A stretch of DNA of 54,505 bases, taken from Clostridiales bacterium (GTDB lineage: Bacteria; Bacillota; Clostridia; TANB77; CAG-508). Where the stretch lies: the NCBI GenBank assembly GCA_004553715.1, contig SFKP01000002.1, positions 1-54,505 of the forward strand. The letters are read 5' to 3'. Positions 34,754 to 43,677 of the stretch are shown one piece after another. The translations under genes and the position numbers were made by a program. Under the pieces are notes generated by a model. It made no database searches. It saw only the letters and a list, made by a program, of their open reading frames with translations, and was not told the DNA's origin. Position 1 is the first letter of the stretch. The number at the start of each line of letters is the position of its first letter.

Positions 34754-34830
34754 AGGTTTGTTGCAAAAAATAATACTAATTACAATATTTCAAATTTATA
34801 ATTACAAAAAAAGGATGATTTAAACAAAAA

Positions 34831-37800
34831 ATGCAAAACGTATTAAAAGAGGTTTTTAAAGATTATAACAATAGTAATTTAGAAAATGCCACTATTGAAA
34901 AAATAAACTTATATAAGAGAAGTAATAAATTAACACTAGACATAATTTCTAGTAATAAGATAGATATTAAAGACTTAGAAAGCTTTGAAGATTACCTTAG
35001 AGAAAGATTTAAAATAGAAAATATTGAAATAGGAATATCATATGTAAATGCTGTTGATGAGACCATAGAAAAAGATTGGGAAAATGTAGAAAGATATATA
35101 TCTAAACGCTTTCCACTGATTAACAGCATATTAAAATCAAGCAAAATCTCAGTAAATGATAAAAAAGTAAAAATAACAATTGAAACAAAAAATGCAGAAT
35201 TCCTATATTCATATAAAATAGATAAATCTATAGAAAGACTATTTAACAATTTGTATGGAAAGAGCTATACTATAGTATTTGAAGAAGATATTACAGAAGA
35301 AACTATTAAAAATCAAACAGAATATTTACATAAAGTACAAGAGCAAATATGCAAAAATGTTGCTACTGAGAAAGCATTTTTTGAAGAAAAGATAGAAAGA
35401 GAAGAAAAAACAGAAGATACTCCTAAAGAATACACACCTTTAATTTTTGGGAAAAGTGCGAACATCAAAGAACAAGTAGTAAAAGTAGCAGATTTAAATT
35501 CAGATTATGGAAAAATTGCATTAGAAGGAAAAGTAATAGGAACAGACACGAGAGTTTTAAAAAATGGTAAAACACTTGTTATGTTTAATTTATATGATGG
35601 AACCAGTACAATTACCTGCAAAGCCTTTGTACCACCAGAAAAAGTAGATGATGTAGTAAAAAGAATAGCAGAATCTACAAGACTAAAAATTCAAGGTAAT
35701 GCACAATATGATATGTATGCTAAAGAATTAGGAGTAATTGCAAATGTAATAGTAGAAGTTCCAGCAATTGCAGAAACTACAAGAAAAGATAACTCAGAAG
35801 TAAAAAGAGTCGAGCTTCATTTACATACACAAATGAGTCAAATGGATGCTGTAACTTCTGCAACAGACTTAATAAAGCGTGCAGCAAGTTGGGGAATGAA
35901 ATCAATTGCAATAACAGACCATGGAGTTGTTCAAGCTTTCCCAGAGGCAAAAAAAGCAGCAGATGCAGTAGGAATAAAAGTAATTTACGGAGTAGAGGCA
36001 TATTTTGTGCCAGATGAAGAATTACCAGATGAAAAAGATGCATATAAAAAAGTAAGGCCATATCATGCTATAATATTAATTAAAAATTATAAAGGATTAC
36101 GAAATTTATATGAGCTAATTTCTATATCACATCTTCATTATTTTCATAAAAGACCAAGAATTTTAAAAAGTGTTTATGAAAAATATAAAGAAGGTTTAAT
36201 CTTAGGAAGTGCCTGCGAACAGGGCGAATTATATAGAGCAATTGTAAATAAAAAATCTGAAGAGGAAATAGAAAGAATAGCAAATTATTATGATTATTTA
36301 GAAGTTCAACCTCTAGGCAATAATGAATTCATGTTAAGAGATGGAACTTTTGAATCAAAACAAGATTTAGAAAATGTAAATAAAAAAATAATAGATTTGG
36401 GCGACAAACTAGGAAAACTAGTTGTTGCAACTTGTGATGTGCATTTTATGGATCCGCAAGATGAAATATATAGAAGAATATTAATGGCAGGGCAAGGATT
36501 TTCAGATTGTGATAATCAAGCTCCGTTATACTTGCGAACAACAGAAGAAATGCTAAAAGAATTTTATTATTTAAGTGAAAGCAAAGCAAGAGAAATCGTA
36601 ATTGAAAATACAAATAAAATTGCAGATATGTGTGAAGAAATAAGCCCAATTTCGAAGGATAAATGTCCACCACATATAGATGGTGCAGAAGAAGAAATAA
36701 AAACTATTTGTAACCAAAAAGCAAAAGAATTATATGGAGATCCATTGCCAGAAATAGTTTCAGATAGATTAAAAAGAGAGCTTGATTCTATTATAAAAAA
36801 TGGCTTTTCAACCTTATATTTAATTGCTCAAAAACTTGTTAAAAAATCTAATGATGATGGATATTTAGTAGGTTCAAGAGGTTCTGTAGGATCATCATTT
36901 GTTGCAAATATGTTAAGTATAACAGAAGTAAATTCACTACCACCACATTATAGATGTCCAAATTGTAAATACTCAGATTTTACAGATTATGGGATAGGTA
37001 ACGGAGTAGACTTACCAGATAAAAATTGTCCTAAGTGTGGAGAAAAATTATTTAAAGACGGTATGGATATTCCTTTTGAAACTTTCTTAGGATTTAAAGG
37101 AGATAAAGAGCCTGATATTGACTTAAACTTTTCTGGTGAATATCAAGCAAAAATTCATAAATATACAGAAAAATTATTTGGAGAAGGAAAAACCTTTAAA
37201 GCAGGAACTGTTGGTACTATGGCTGAAAAAACAGCATTTGGCTATGTAAAAAAATATTATGAAGAACGAAACAAACCAGTTACCAATGCAGAAATTTCAA
37301 GAATAGTACAAGGACTTTTGGGCGTTAAAAGAACAACAGGACAGCACCCAGGAGGAATAATTGTAGTACCTCATGAAAGAGATATATATGAGTTTTGTCC
37401 TGTACAACATCCAGCAGATGACCCAAATTCAGACATAATTACAACACATTTTGATTATCACTCAATAGATAAAAATTTATTAAAACTAGATATGTTGGGA
37501 CATGATGATCCTACTATGATAAGAATGTTACAAGATTTAACAGGAATTGACCCAAAAACAATACCATTAGATGATAAAAAAGTTATGAGCTTATTTACTT
37601 CTACAAAAGCATTAGGAATAGAACCACATCAAATAAATTCAGAAGTAGGTTCATTTGGTGTTCCAGAATTTGGAACAAAATTTGTAAGAGGAATGCTTAT
37701 GGATACAAAGCCTACTACTTTTGAAGAGCTAATTAGAATTTCTGGCCTATCTCATGGAACTGATGTATGGCTAAATAATGCGCAAGAATTGATAAATAAC

Positions 37801-38541
37801 GGTACCGTAACATTAAAAGAAGCAATCTGTACCAGAGATGATATAATGACATATTTAATAAAGAAAAATTTACCATCAGAAGATGCTTTCAAAATCATGG
37901 AAAATGTTCGTAAAGGAAAAGGATTAAAAGAGGAACAAGAGGCAATGATGAGGGAATATAATGTTCCTGAGTGGTATATAGATTCTTGTAAGAAAATTAA
38001 ATACATGTTCCCTAAAGCACATGCAGTAGCGTATGTAACAATGGCATTTAGAATTGCGTGGTTTAAAGTATACCATCCACTTGCATATTATGCAGCATTT
38101 TATTCAATAAGAGCTGATGAATTTGATAGTGAAATAATGATATATGGAAAACAAAGAGTTAAAGACAAAATGAAAGAATTAGAATCTCAAGGGAATAATA
38201 TAAGCCAAAAAGATAAATCAATGTATACAATCTTAGAAATAGTACTTGAAATGTACGAAAGAGGTTTTGAGTTCTTACCAATAGATTTATATAAATCAGA
38301 TAGTAAAAAATTCAAAATAGAAGATGGAAAAATAAGGCCACCACTTTCTAGTATACCAGGACTTGGCGAGGTTGCAGCAATTTCTATAAGAAATGGTGTA
38401 GAAGAAGAAAAAGGAAAGTTTATATCTATAGATGAATTTCAACTAAAAGCTAAAGTAGGAAATTCTACAATAGAATTATTAAAGAAATTTGGATGCTTAC
38501 AAGGTATGAGTAAAAGCAATCAGATTAGTTTGTTTGGTTAA
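34831..38541 (+). CDS. polC: DNA polymerase III PolC-type alpha subunit lacking the exonuclease domain
   Basis: A 1236-residue PolC, about 200 residues shorter than usual. Order: N-terminal domains, OB fold (GKTLVMFNLYDGTSTITCKAF, about 245), PHP domain (VELHLHTQMSQMDAV, about 328; AITDHG), then zinc fingers (YRCPNCKYSDF and NCPKCGEKLF), the palm catalytic PDIDLNFSGEYQ, HPGGIIVVPHERD and a C-terminal helix-hairpin-helix (SSIPGLGEVAAISIRNG). In ordinary PolC a DEDD exonuclease with a DxETTG motif is inserted after GVEAYxV; here only about 15 residues separate GVEAYFVPDEE from RPYHAIILIKNYKGLRNLYE. The binding site AAAGGA is unusually far (about 15 bases) from the ATG. Confidence 0.95.
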   Translation: MQNVLKEVFKDYNNSNLENATIEKINLYKRSNKLTLDIISSNKIDIKDLESFEDYLRERFKIENIEIGISYVNAVDETIEKDWENVERYISKRFPLINSILKSSKISVNDKKVKITIETKNAEFLYSYKIDKSIERLFNNLYGKSYTIVFEEDITEETIKNQTEYLHKVQEQICKNVATEKAFFEEKIEREEKTEDTPKEYTPLIFGKSANIKEQVVKVADLNSDYGKIALEGKVIGTDTRVLKNGKTLVMFNLYDGTSTITCKAFVPPEKVDDVVKRIAESTRLKIQGNAQYDMYAKELGVIANVIVEVPAIAETTRKDNSEVKRVELHLHTQMSQMDAVTSATDLIKRAASWGMKSIAITDHGVVQAFPEAKKAADAVGIKVIYGVEAYFVPDEELPDEKDAYKKVRPYHAIILIKNYKGLRNLYELISISHLHYFHKRPRILKSVYEKYKEGLILGSACEQGELYRAIVNKKSEEEIERIANYYDYLEVQPLGNNEFMLRDGTFESKQDLENVNKKIIDLGDKLGKLVVATCDVHFMDPQDEIYRRILMAGQGFSDCDNQAPLYLRTTEEMLKEFYYLSESKAREIVIENTNKIADMCEEISPISKDKCPPHIDGAEEEIKTICNQKAKELYGDPLPEIVSDRLKRELDSIIKNGFSTLYLIAQKLVKKSNDDGYLVGSRGSVGSSFVANMLSITEVNSLPPHYRCPNCKYSDFTDYGIGNGVDLPDKNCPKCGEKLFKDGMDIPFETFLGFKGDKEPDIDLNFSGEYQAKIHKYTEKLFGEGKTFKAGTVGTMAEKTAFGYVKKYYEERNKPVTNAEISRIVQGLLGVKRTTGQHPGGIIVVPHERDIYEFCPVQHPADDPNSDIITTHFDYHSIDKNLLKLDMLGHDDPTMIRMLQDLTGIDPKTIPLDDKKVMSLFTSTKALGIEPHQINSEVGSFGVPEFGTKFVRGMLMDTKPTTFEELIRISGLSHGTDVWLNNAQELINNGTVTLKEAICTRDDIMTYLIKKNLPSEDAFKIMENVRKGKGLKEEQEAMMREYNVPEWYIDSCKKIKYMFPKAHAVAYVTMAFRIAWFKVYHPLAYYAAFYSIRADEFDSEIMIYGKQRVKDKMKELESQGNNISQKDKSMYTILEIVLEMYERGFEFLPIDLYKSDSKKFKIEDGKIRPPLSSIPGLGEVAAISIRNGVEEEKGKFISIDEFQLKAKVGNSTIELLKKFGCLQGMSKSNQISLFG

Positions 38542-38595
38542 GACAAAAAGGGGCAAGATTAATTTATTATACATTAGGAAGGAATGTGATTAAAA

Positions 38596-39381
38596 ATGAA
38601 TTCAAGTCCAATAGGAATGTTTGACTCTGGAGTAGGAGGATTAACAGTTTTAAAAGAAGTAATGAAGGAATTACCTAATGAAGATGTTGTTTATCTAGGG
38701 GATACTAAAAGATTTCCTTATGGTACAAAATCAAAAGAAACAATTATAAAATGTACTAGAGATGCAGTAGAATTTTTTATAACTAAAAAAGTTAAAATGA
38801 TTGTTATAGCTTGTGGAACTGCTACAAGTCAGGCATTAGAAGAAATACAGGGAATATATAACATTCCAATTATAGGAATAATAAAACCAACTGTAAAATA
38901 TTTATCGAGCCAAAAAAATATAAAAAACATTGGAGTTATTGCAACAACAGGAACAATAAATAGCAAAGCATGGGAAAAGAATTTACTAAAAGAAATGCCA
39001 AACATTAATATAATAAGCAAACCTTGTCCACTTCTTGCACCAATGGCAGAAGAAGGCTGGGTAGATAATGAAATTGCAAGATTGACAATAAAAGAATACT
39101 TAAAAGATGTTGATAATATAGATAAATTGATTTTGGGTTGCACTCATTATCCATTATTCAGTAAATTGATAAAAGAAGAAATTAGTCCTAAAACAGAAAT
39201 AATAAATACAGGAATTGTGATTGCTAAATACCTAAAAGATTATCTAAGCAAAAATGGCTTAGAAACAAGCAAATCAAAAGGAAAATGCACAGCATATTTA
39301 ACTGATTTAGACTGTAAATTCGAAAAAATTGCAAATAACTTTATAGGCAAAAGTATTAACTTAAAGAAAGCAGAAATGTAA
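38596..39381 (+). CDS. murI: Glutamate racemase
   Basis: A 261-residue racemase that makes D-Glu for peptidoglycan. GMFDSGVGGLTVLKEV, then the first catalytic Cys in IACGTATSQAL (about residue 75), and the second in LGCTHYPLFSKL (about residue 182). The ATG follows AGGAAGGAATG. It lies 54 bases after polC and 72 before tcdA. Confidence 0.96.
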   Translation: MNSSPIGMFDSGVGGLTVLKEVMKELPNEDVVYLGDTKRFPYGTKSKETIIKCTRDAVEFFITKKVKMIVIACGTATSQALEEIQGIYNIPIIGIIKPTVKYLSSQKNIKNIGVIATTGTINSKAWEKNLLKEMPNINIISKPCPLLAPMAEEGWVDNEIARLTIKEYLKDVDNIDKLILGCTHYPLFSKLIKEEISPKTEIINTGIVIAKYLKDYLSKNGLETSKSKGKCTAYLTDLDCKFEKIANNFIGKSINLKKAEM

Positions 39382-39453
39382 AGAGGGGTAAGATTGAAAA
39401 TCTAATTTTTTCCAATCAAAGTTTGTATATTAGGAAGGAAAGAGATAAAATAT

Positions 39454-40158
39454 ATGAATCAATTTTCAAGAGAAGAAATGTTAATTGGTAAAGAAAATAT
39501 AGATAAAATTAAATCAAAAAAAGTTGCTGTATTTGGAATTGGTGGGGTTGGAACATTTGTTATAGAAGGTTTGGTAAGAAGTGGAATAGAGCATTTTATT
39601 TTAGTAGATAATGATGTGGTTTCACTTACTAATTTAAATAGACAACTAATTGCAACTCATAATACAATCGGAAAGCCTAAAGTTTCAGTAATGAAGGAAA
39701 GAATAAAAGAAATTAATCCTAATGCAGAAGTGATAATTTTTAAAACTTTCTTTATGCCAGACACTCAAGAAAGAATAATAAATAAAACAGTTGACTATAT
39801 TGTAGATGCAGTAGATACTGTATCGGCAAAAATTGCAATAATTGAAAAAGCAAAGGAATATAATATACCTGTTATTTCGAGTATGGGAACAGGAAATAAA
39901 TTGGACCCTTTCAAATTTGAAATAGCAGACATATCAAAAACATCAGTATGCCCACTTGCAAAGGTTATGAGGAAAGAATTAAGTAAAAGAAGAATAACGA
40001 ATGTAAAGGTTTTATATTCTAAAGAAGAACCAATAAAACCGGTATTAGAACCAGAAGAAAATGCGACAAAAAAGAATGCTCCAGGAAGCATTTCATTTGT
40101 ACCATCAGTTGCAGGTTTAATGATTGCAAGTGAAGTAATAAAAGACATAATAAAATAA
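39454..40158 (+). CDS. tcdA: tRNA threonylcarbamoyladenosine dehydratase
   Basis: A 234-residue E1-like (ThiF/MoeB) enzyme that cyclises t6A at position 37 of tRNA to ct6A. ATP-binding GIGGVGTFVIEGLVRSGI, VDNDVVSLTNLNRQLIA, VDAVDTVSAKIAIIEKA and the GTGNKLDP segment identify TcdA. tsaD, which makes the t6A precursor, is at 14046. It ends in a terminator. Confidence 0.93.
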   Translation: MNQFSREEMLIGKENIDKIKSKKVAVFGIGGVGTFVIEGLVRSGIEHFILVDNDVVSLTNLNRQLIATHNTIGKPKVSVMKERIKEINPNAEVIIFKTFFMPDTQERIINKTVDYIVDAVDTVSAKIAIIEKAKEYNIPVISSMGTGNKLDPFKFEIADISKTSVCPLAKVMRKELSKRRITNVKVLYSKEEPIKPVLEPEENATKKNAPGSISFVPSVAGLMIASEVIKDIIK

Positions 40159-40167
40159 ATATTAAGG

Positions 40168-40204
40168 AAATAGCAAATATTTGCAAAAACATTTGCTATT
40201 TTTA
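40168..40204 (+). terminator. Terminator of tcdA, overlapping the next promoter
   Basis: AAATAGCAAAT / ATTTGCTATTTTT hairpin. The 3' arm contains the TTGCTA used as the -35 element of the mreB promoter. Confidence 0.7.
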
Positions 40205-40221
40205 CATTTATGTAATATAAT
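40193..40221 (+). promoter_or_regulatory. Promoter of mreB
   Basis: TTGCTA, 17 bases, perfect TATAAT; shares bases with the tcdA terminator. Confidence 0.7.
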
Positions 40222-40268
40222 TGCAACATAAATGTAATAAAACAGAAATAAAGAAAGGAAAGATGGCA

Positions 40269-41276
40269 ATGTTTAAATTTGGCTTTGGACAAGATATTGG
40301 AATTGACTTAGGGACAGCTACAGTTATTGCGTATGTTAAAGGTAAAGGAATAGTATTAAGAGAACCTTCTGTTGTTGCAGTAAACAACGTTACAAATGAT
40401 GTATTAGCAGTAGGAGGAGAAGCAAGAAGAATGCTTGGAAGAACGCCAGGTAATATTGTTGCTACACGACCTCTTAAAGATGGAGTAATTTCAAATTATA
40501 CAGTGACTGAAAAAATGTTAAAATATTTTATAAATAAAATTTGTGGGAAACATGTTTTTGCACCAAGAATTATGATTTGTATTCCTTCACAAGTAACAGA
40601 AGTAGAAAAAAAAGCAGTTATTGATGCAGCTTCACAAGCTGGAGCAAGAAGAGTATATTTAATAGAAGAGCCAATTGCAGCAGCTATTGGAGCAGGAATA
40701 GATATATCAAAACCTTGTGGGAATATGGTAATAGATATTGGGGGAGGAACTACTGATATTGCCGTTATCTCTTTAGGTGGAGCTGTTGTAAGTGCATCAA
40801 TAAAAGTAGCTGGAGATAAATTAGATGAAGCTATTATAAAATATGTAAAAAGAAAACACAATGTAATAATTGGTGAAAGAACAGCTGAAGATTTAAAAAT
40901 TAATATCGGCTGTGTATATCCAAAAATACAAGATATGGAGATGGATATAAGAGGTAGAGATTTAACAACAGGACTTCCAAAAACATTAACAATATATTCT
41001 AGTGAAATGATGGAGGCACTTCAAGAGCCAGCTTCACTTATTATAGATGCAGTTCACTCTGTATTAGAAAAGACACCACCAGAGCTTGCAGCAGATATAA
41101 GTGATAGAGGAATATATATGACTGGTGGGGGATGCCTAGTAGATGGGTTAGATAAGCTTATACAAGAAAAGACAGGAATAAATGTTATGATTGCAGAAGA
41201 TGCAATCTCTTGTGTAGCATTAGGTACAGGAAAAGCATTAGACAATTTAGATGCTTTAGACGGAAATATTAGATAA
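40269..41276 (+). CDS. mreB: Rod shape-determining protein MreB/Mbl
   Basis: A 335-residue bacterial actin: DIGIDLGTATVIAYVKGKGIVLREPS (phosphate 1 loop), IEEPIAAAIGAGI, NMVIDIGGGTTDIAVISLGG (phosphate 2) and MTGGGCLVDGLDKLI (adenosine loop). It forms membrane-bound filaments that guide side-wall synthesis. ATG 40269 is nine bases from AGGA; ATG 40263 is too close and the upstream 40221 codon precedes the binding site. MreB and Mbl paralogs cannot be separated from this sequence alone; mreC and mreD are not adjacent. Confidence 0.95.
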   Translation: MFKFGFGQDIGIDLGTATVIAYVKGKGIVLREPSVVAVNNVTNDVLAVGGEARRMLGRTPGNIVATRPLKDGVISNYTVTEKMLKYFINKICGKHVFAPRIMICIPSQVTEVEKKAVIDAASQAGARRVYLIEEPIAAAIGAGIDISKPCGNMVIDIGGGTTDIAVISLGGAVVSASIKVAGDKLDEAIIKYVKRKHNVIIGERTAEDLKINIGCVYPKIQDMEMDIRGRDLTTGLPKTLTIYSSEMMEALQEPASLIIDAVHSVLEKTPPELAADISDRGIYMTGGGCLVDGLDKLIQEKTGINVMIAEDAISCVALGTGKALDNLDALDGNIR

Positions 41277-41294
41277 AAAAAGAGGAAACAAAAA

Positions 41295-42591
41295 ATGAAA
41301 GTAGCTTTTTACACATTACGGCTGTAAAGTAAATCAATATGAAACAAATGCAATGGTACAAAAATTCATAAATAAAAATTATGAAATAGTACCATTTGAA
41401 AAAAATGCAGATGTATATATAGTAAATACTTGTACTGTTACAAGTATCTCAGATAAAAAATCAAGACAGTTTTTAAGAAAAGCTAAACAACAAAATAATA
41501 ATGCTATTGTAGTAGCAGTAGGATGTTATGCAGAAGTTGCAAAAGAAGAACTAGCAAAAGTAAAAGAAATTGATTTAGTATTAGGAAATAATGAAAAGAC
41601 CTATATTGTAGAACATATTGAGAACTTTTTGCAAAATCGATTAGATATAAATTGCATTGTATCAGATGTAAATAAACAGAAAGAATATTTGGATTTTGGC
41701 ATTACTACATACACAGAAAAAACAAGATCTATTGTAAAAGTACAAGATGGATGCAATAATTTTTGCACATATTGTATGATACCATATGCAAGAGGAAGAA
41801 TAAGAAGTAGAAAGCCAGACAGTATATTAGATGAAGTTAAACAGATTGTAAGCCAAGGAATAAAAGAAGTTGTAATAACAGGAATACATATTGCTTCTTA
41901 TGGTAAAGACTTCGAAAATAATTATAGATTAATAGATCTATTAGAAGAAATGAATAAAATTTCTGGATTAAAGAGAATACGTTTAGGTTCTTTAGAACCT
42001 AATTTAATTACATCAGAATTTATAGAAAGATTAAAAAAATTAGACAAAGTCTGTAACCATTTTCATTTATCACTTCAAAGCGGATGTGATGAAACTCTTA
42101 AAAGAATGAATAGAAAATATGGGACTACAGATTTTAGAAAAGTAGTAAATTTGTTAAGAGAAAATTTTCCTAATGTTGCCCTTACAACTGATATTATAGT
42201 TGGATTCCCAGGAGAAACAGAAGAAGAATTTGAAACCACATATAATTTTTTGAAAGAAATAAAATTTGCGAAAATGCATGTATTTAAATATTCTGTAAGA
42301 AAAGGAACTGTAGCTGAAAAAATGCCAAATCAAATTAGTCCAGAAATAAAAGAAGAAAGAAGCCACAAGCTTTTAGAACTTTCTTTAAAAAATGAAACGG
42401 AGTTTTTAGAACAATTTTTAGATAAAACTGTAGAGGTATTGTTTGAAGAAAAAGAAGAGGAATATTATAAAGGACATACTACAAACTATATGGTTGTAAA
42501 TGCTAAGGGAAATAATTTAGAAAACAATATAAAAAACGTAAAAATCAATAAGATAGATGGACTTGAACTTCTTGGAACTATTGCAATGTAA
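41295..42591 (+). CDS. mtaB: tRNA (t6A37) methylthiotransferase MtaB (one CGG +1 frameshift)
   Basis: The true ATG is 41295, after AGAGGAAAC. Eight codons later an in-frame CGG (41319) must lose its C to give MKVAFYTLGCKVNQYET, the family signature whose Cys is the first ligand of the auxiliary 4Fe-4S cluster. The full protein is 431 residues: UPF0004 domain (VNTCTVTSISDKKSRQ, VGCYAEV), radical-SAM CNNFCTYCMIPYARGRIRSR near residue 150, and a C-terminal TRAM domain. It turns t6A37 into ms2t6A37, so it shares its tRNA target with TsaD and TcdA. A downstream-only ORF would lack the essential first Cys. Confidence 0.9.
41319..41321 (+). other. CGG +1 frameshift site (mtaB)
   Basis: TTA-[C]-GGC-TGT restores the LGCKVN motif. 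Read as Arg, TAA follows two codons later, leaving a 10-residue peptide. Confidence 0.88.
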
Positions 42592-42635
42592 TACAACTGT
42601 AATAATACTGTTACATAAATGTAAAACAAAAACTA

Positions 42636-42664
42636 TTGAAAAAAGTGTAAATATGTAGTATAAA
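42636..42664 (+). promoter_or_regulatory. Promoter of the small protein gene at 42723
   Basis: TTGAAA, 17 bases, TATAAA. Confidence 0.7.
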
Positions 42665-42722
42665 TTAACTTGAGTTAAGCAAAAGAAAAAACATATAGTA
42701 ATAGTATGAGGAGGAAAAACAA

Positions 42723-43004
42723 ATGAGTGAAATTTCAAAATTTATTCCAATGGATGAAAATGAGGGAAATAAAGAATCAAGTTCAATTTTTAAAGCTTGT
42801 CAGAACAATAAACTACCAGCAAAGCAATCAGGCTGGTCGAAATTTAAAAGCATATTGTTTTATGAAATAAAAGTAGAATTAACACCACACCAACAAAAAA
42901 TTGAAAATGAAATTAATGAATTCTTACATCAAGAAATTACTTGGTCAAAATTTAAAGATTTCTTATTCCAAGATGTAACATTTGGAAAAAAGAAAACAGT
43001 TTAA
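42723..43004 (+). CDS. Small protein of unknown function with an internal WSKFK repeat
   Basis: I do not recognise this 93-residue protein. It is hydrophilic, lacks a signal or membrane segment, and contains two related blocks: GWSKFKSILFYE (residues 37-48) and TWSKFKDFLFQD (residues 73-84), separated by an amphipathic helix-like stretch (HQQKIENEINEFLHQ). It has its own strong promoter, a textbook GAGGAGG site and a terminator, so it is a monocistronic, probably well-expressed gene. The repeat hints at a two-fold binding surface; function unknown. Confidence 0.8.
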   Translation: MSEISKFIPMDENEGNKESSSIFKACQNNKLPAKQSGWSKFKSILFYEIKVELTPHQQKIENEINEFLHQEITWSKFKDFLFQDVTFGKKKTV

Positions 43005-43018
43005 TATATTAAAGATAA

Positions 43019-43050
43019 CAAAAAACAAATGATTATTCATTTGCTTTTTT
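43019..43050 (+). terminator. Terminator after the 93-residue protein
   Basis: CAAATGA / TCATTTG hairpin flanked by A and T runs. Confidence 0.75.
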
Positions 43051-43077
43051 GTTTTATGTAAAAATGAGGGATGAAAA

Positions 43078-43626
43078 ATGAAGGAACAATTTATTGAATT
43101 ATTAAAAAGTACTAATCGTGAAGGAATAGAAAATTTATTAGCGTTTTTAGAAAAAACAGATTTTTATGTTGCGCCAGCTTCTACAAAATATCATGGAGCA
43201 TACAAAGGTGGACTGTTAGAACATAGTATGAAAGTATATGAGATATTAAAAGAAAAAATAAAAAATGAAAAATTAGATGTAAAAGAAGATACAATTATAA
43301 TTTCTGCATTATTACATGATATTTGCAAACTTAATTTTTACAAAGTAGATTACAGAAATGCAAAAAACGAAAAAGGAGAATGGGAAAAAGTACCATATTA
43401 TACGATAGATGATACCATTCCATATGGACATGGAGAAAAGTCAGTAATGATGATTTCAGAATATATCAAATTAACAAATGAAGAAAAATATGCTATACGC
43501 TGGCATATGGGTTTTACAGAGCCAAAAGAACTTTATGGAACCATAGGGCAAGCATATAAGAAATATCCTCTTGCATTATTACTTTTTGAAGCAGATTTAG
43601 AATCAACATATTTTTACAATATTTAA
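43078..43626 (+). CDS. HD-domain hydrolase
   Basis: A 182-residue metal-dependent phosphohydrolase of the HD superfamily. His 49 (GGLLEHSMKVYEIL), His 80-Asp 81 (ALLHDICKLNFY), and later His residues in IPYGHGEKSVMM and IRWHMGF form the metal site. Similar proteins occur as stand-alone hydrolases next to genes for nucleic acid or nucleotide metabolism; the substrate is unknown. Translation starts with GAGGGATG six bases before the ATG. Confidence 0.85.
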   Translation: MKEQFIELLKSTNREGIENLLAFLEKTDFYVAPASTKYHGAYKGGLLEHSMKVYEILKEKIKNEKLDVKEDTIIISALLHDICKLNFYKVDYRNAKNEKGEWEKVPYYTIDDTIPYGHGEKSVMMISEYIKLTNEEKYAIRWHMGFTEPKELYGTIGQAYKKYPLALLLFEADLESTYFYNI

Positions 43627-43655
43627 TTGTAATACTTAAAAAAATAGTATATAAT
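43627..43655 (+). promoter_or_regulatory. Promoter of pta-ackA
   Basis: TTGTAA, 17 bases, TATAAT, overlapping the HD gene stop codon. Confidence 0.7.
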
Positions 43656-43677
43656 ATTATCTGCGAGGAGGAATAAC

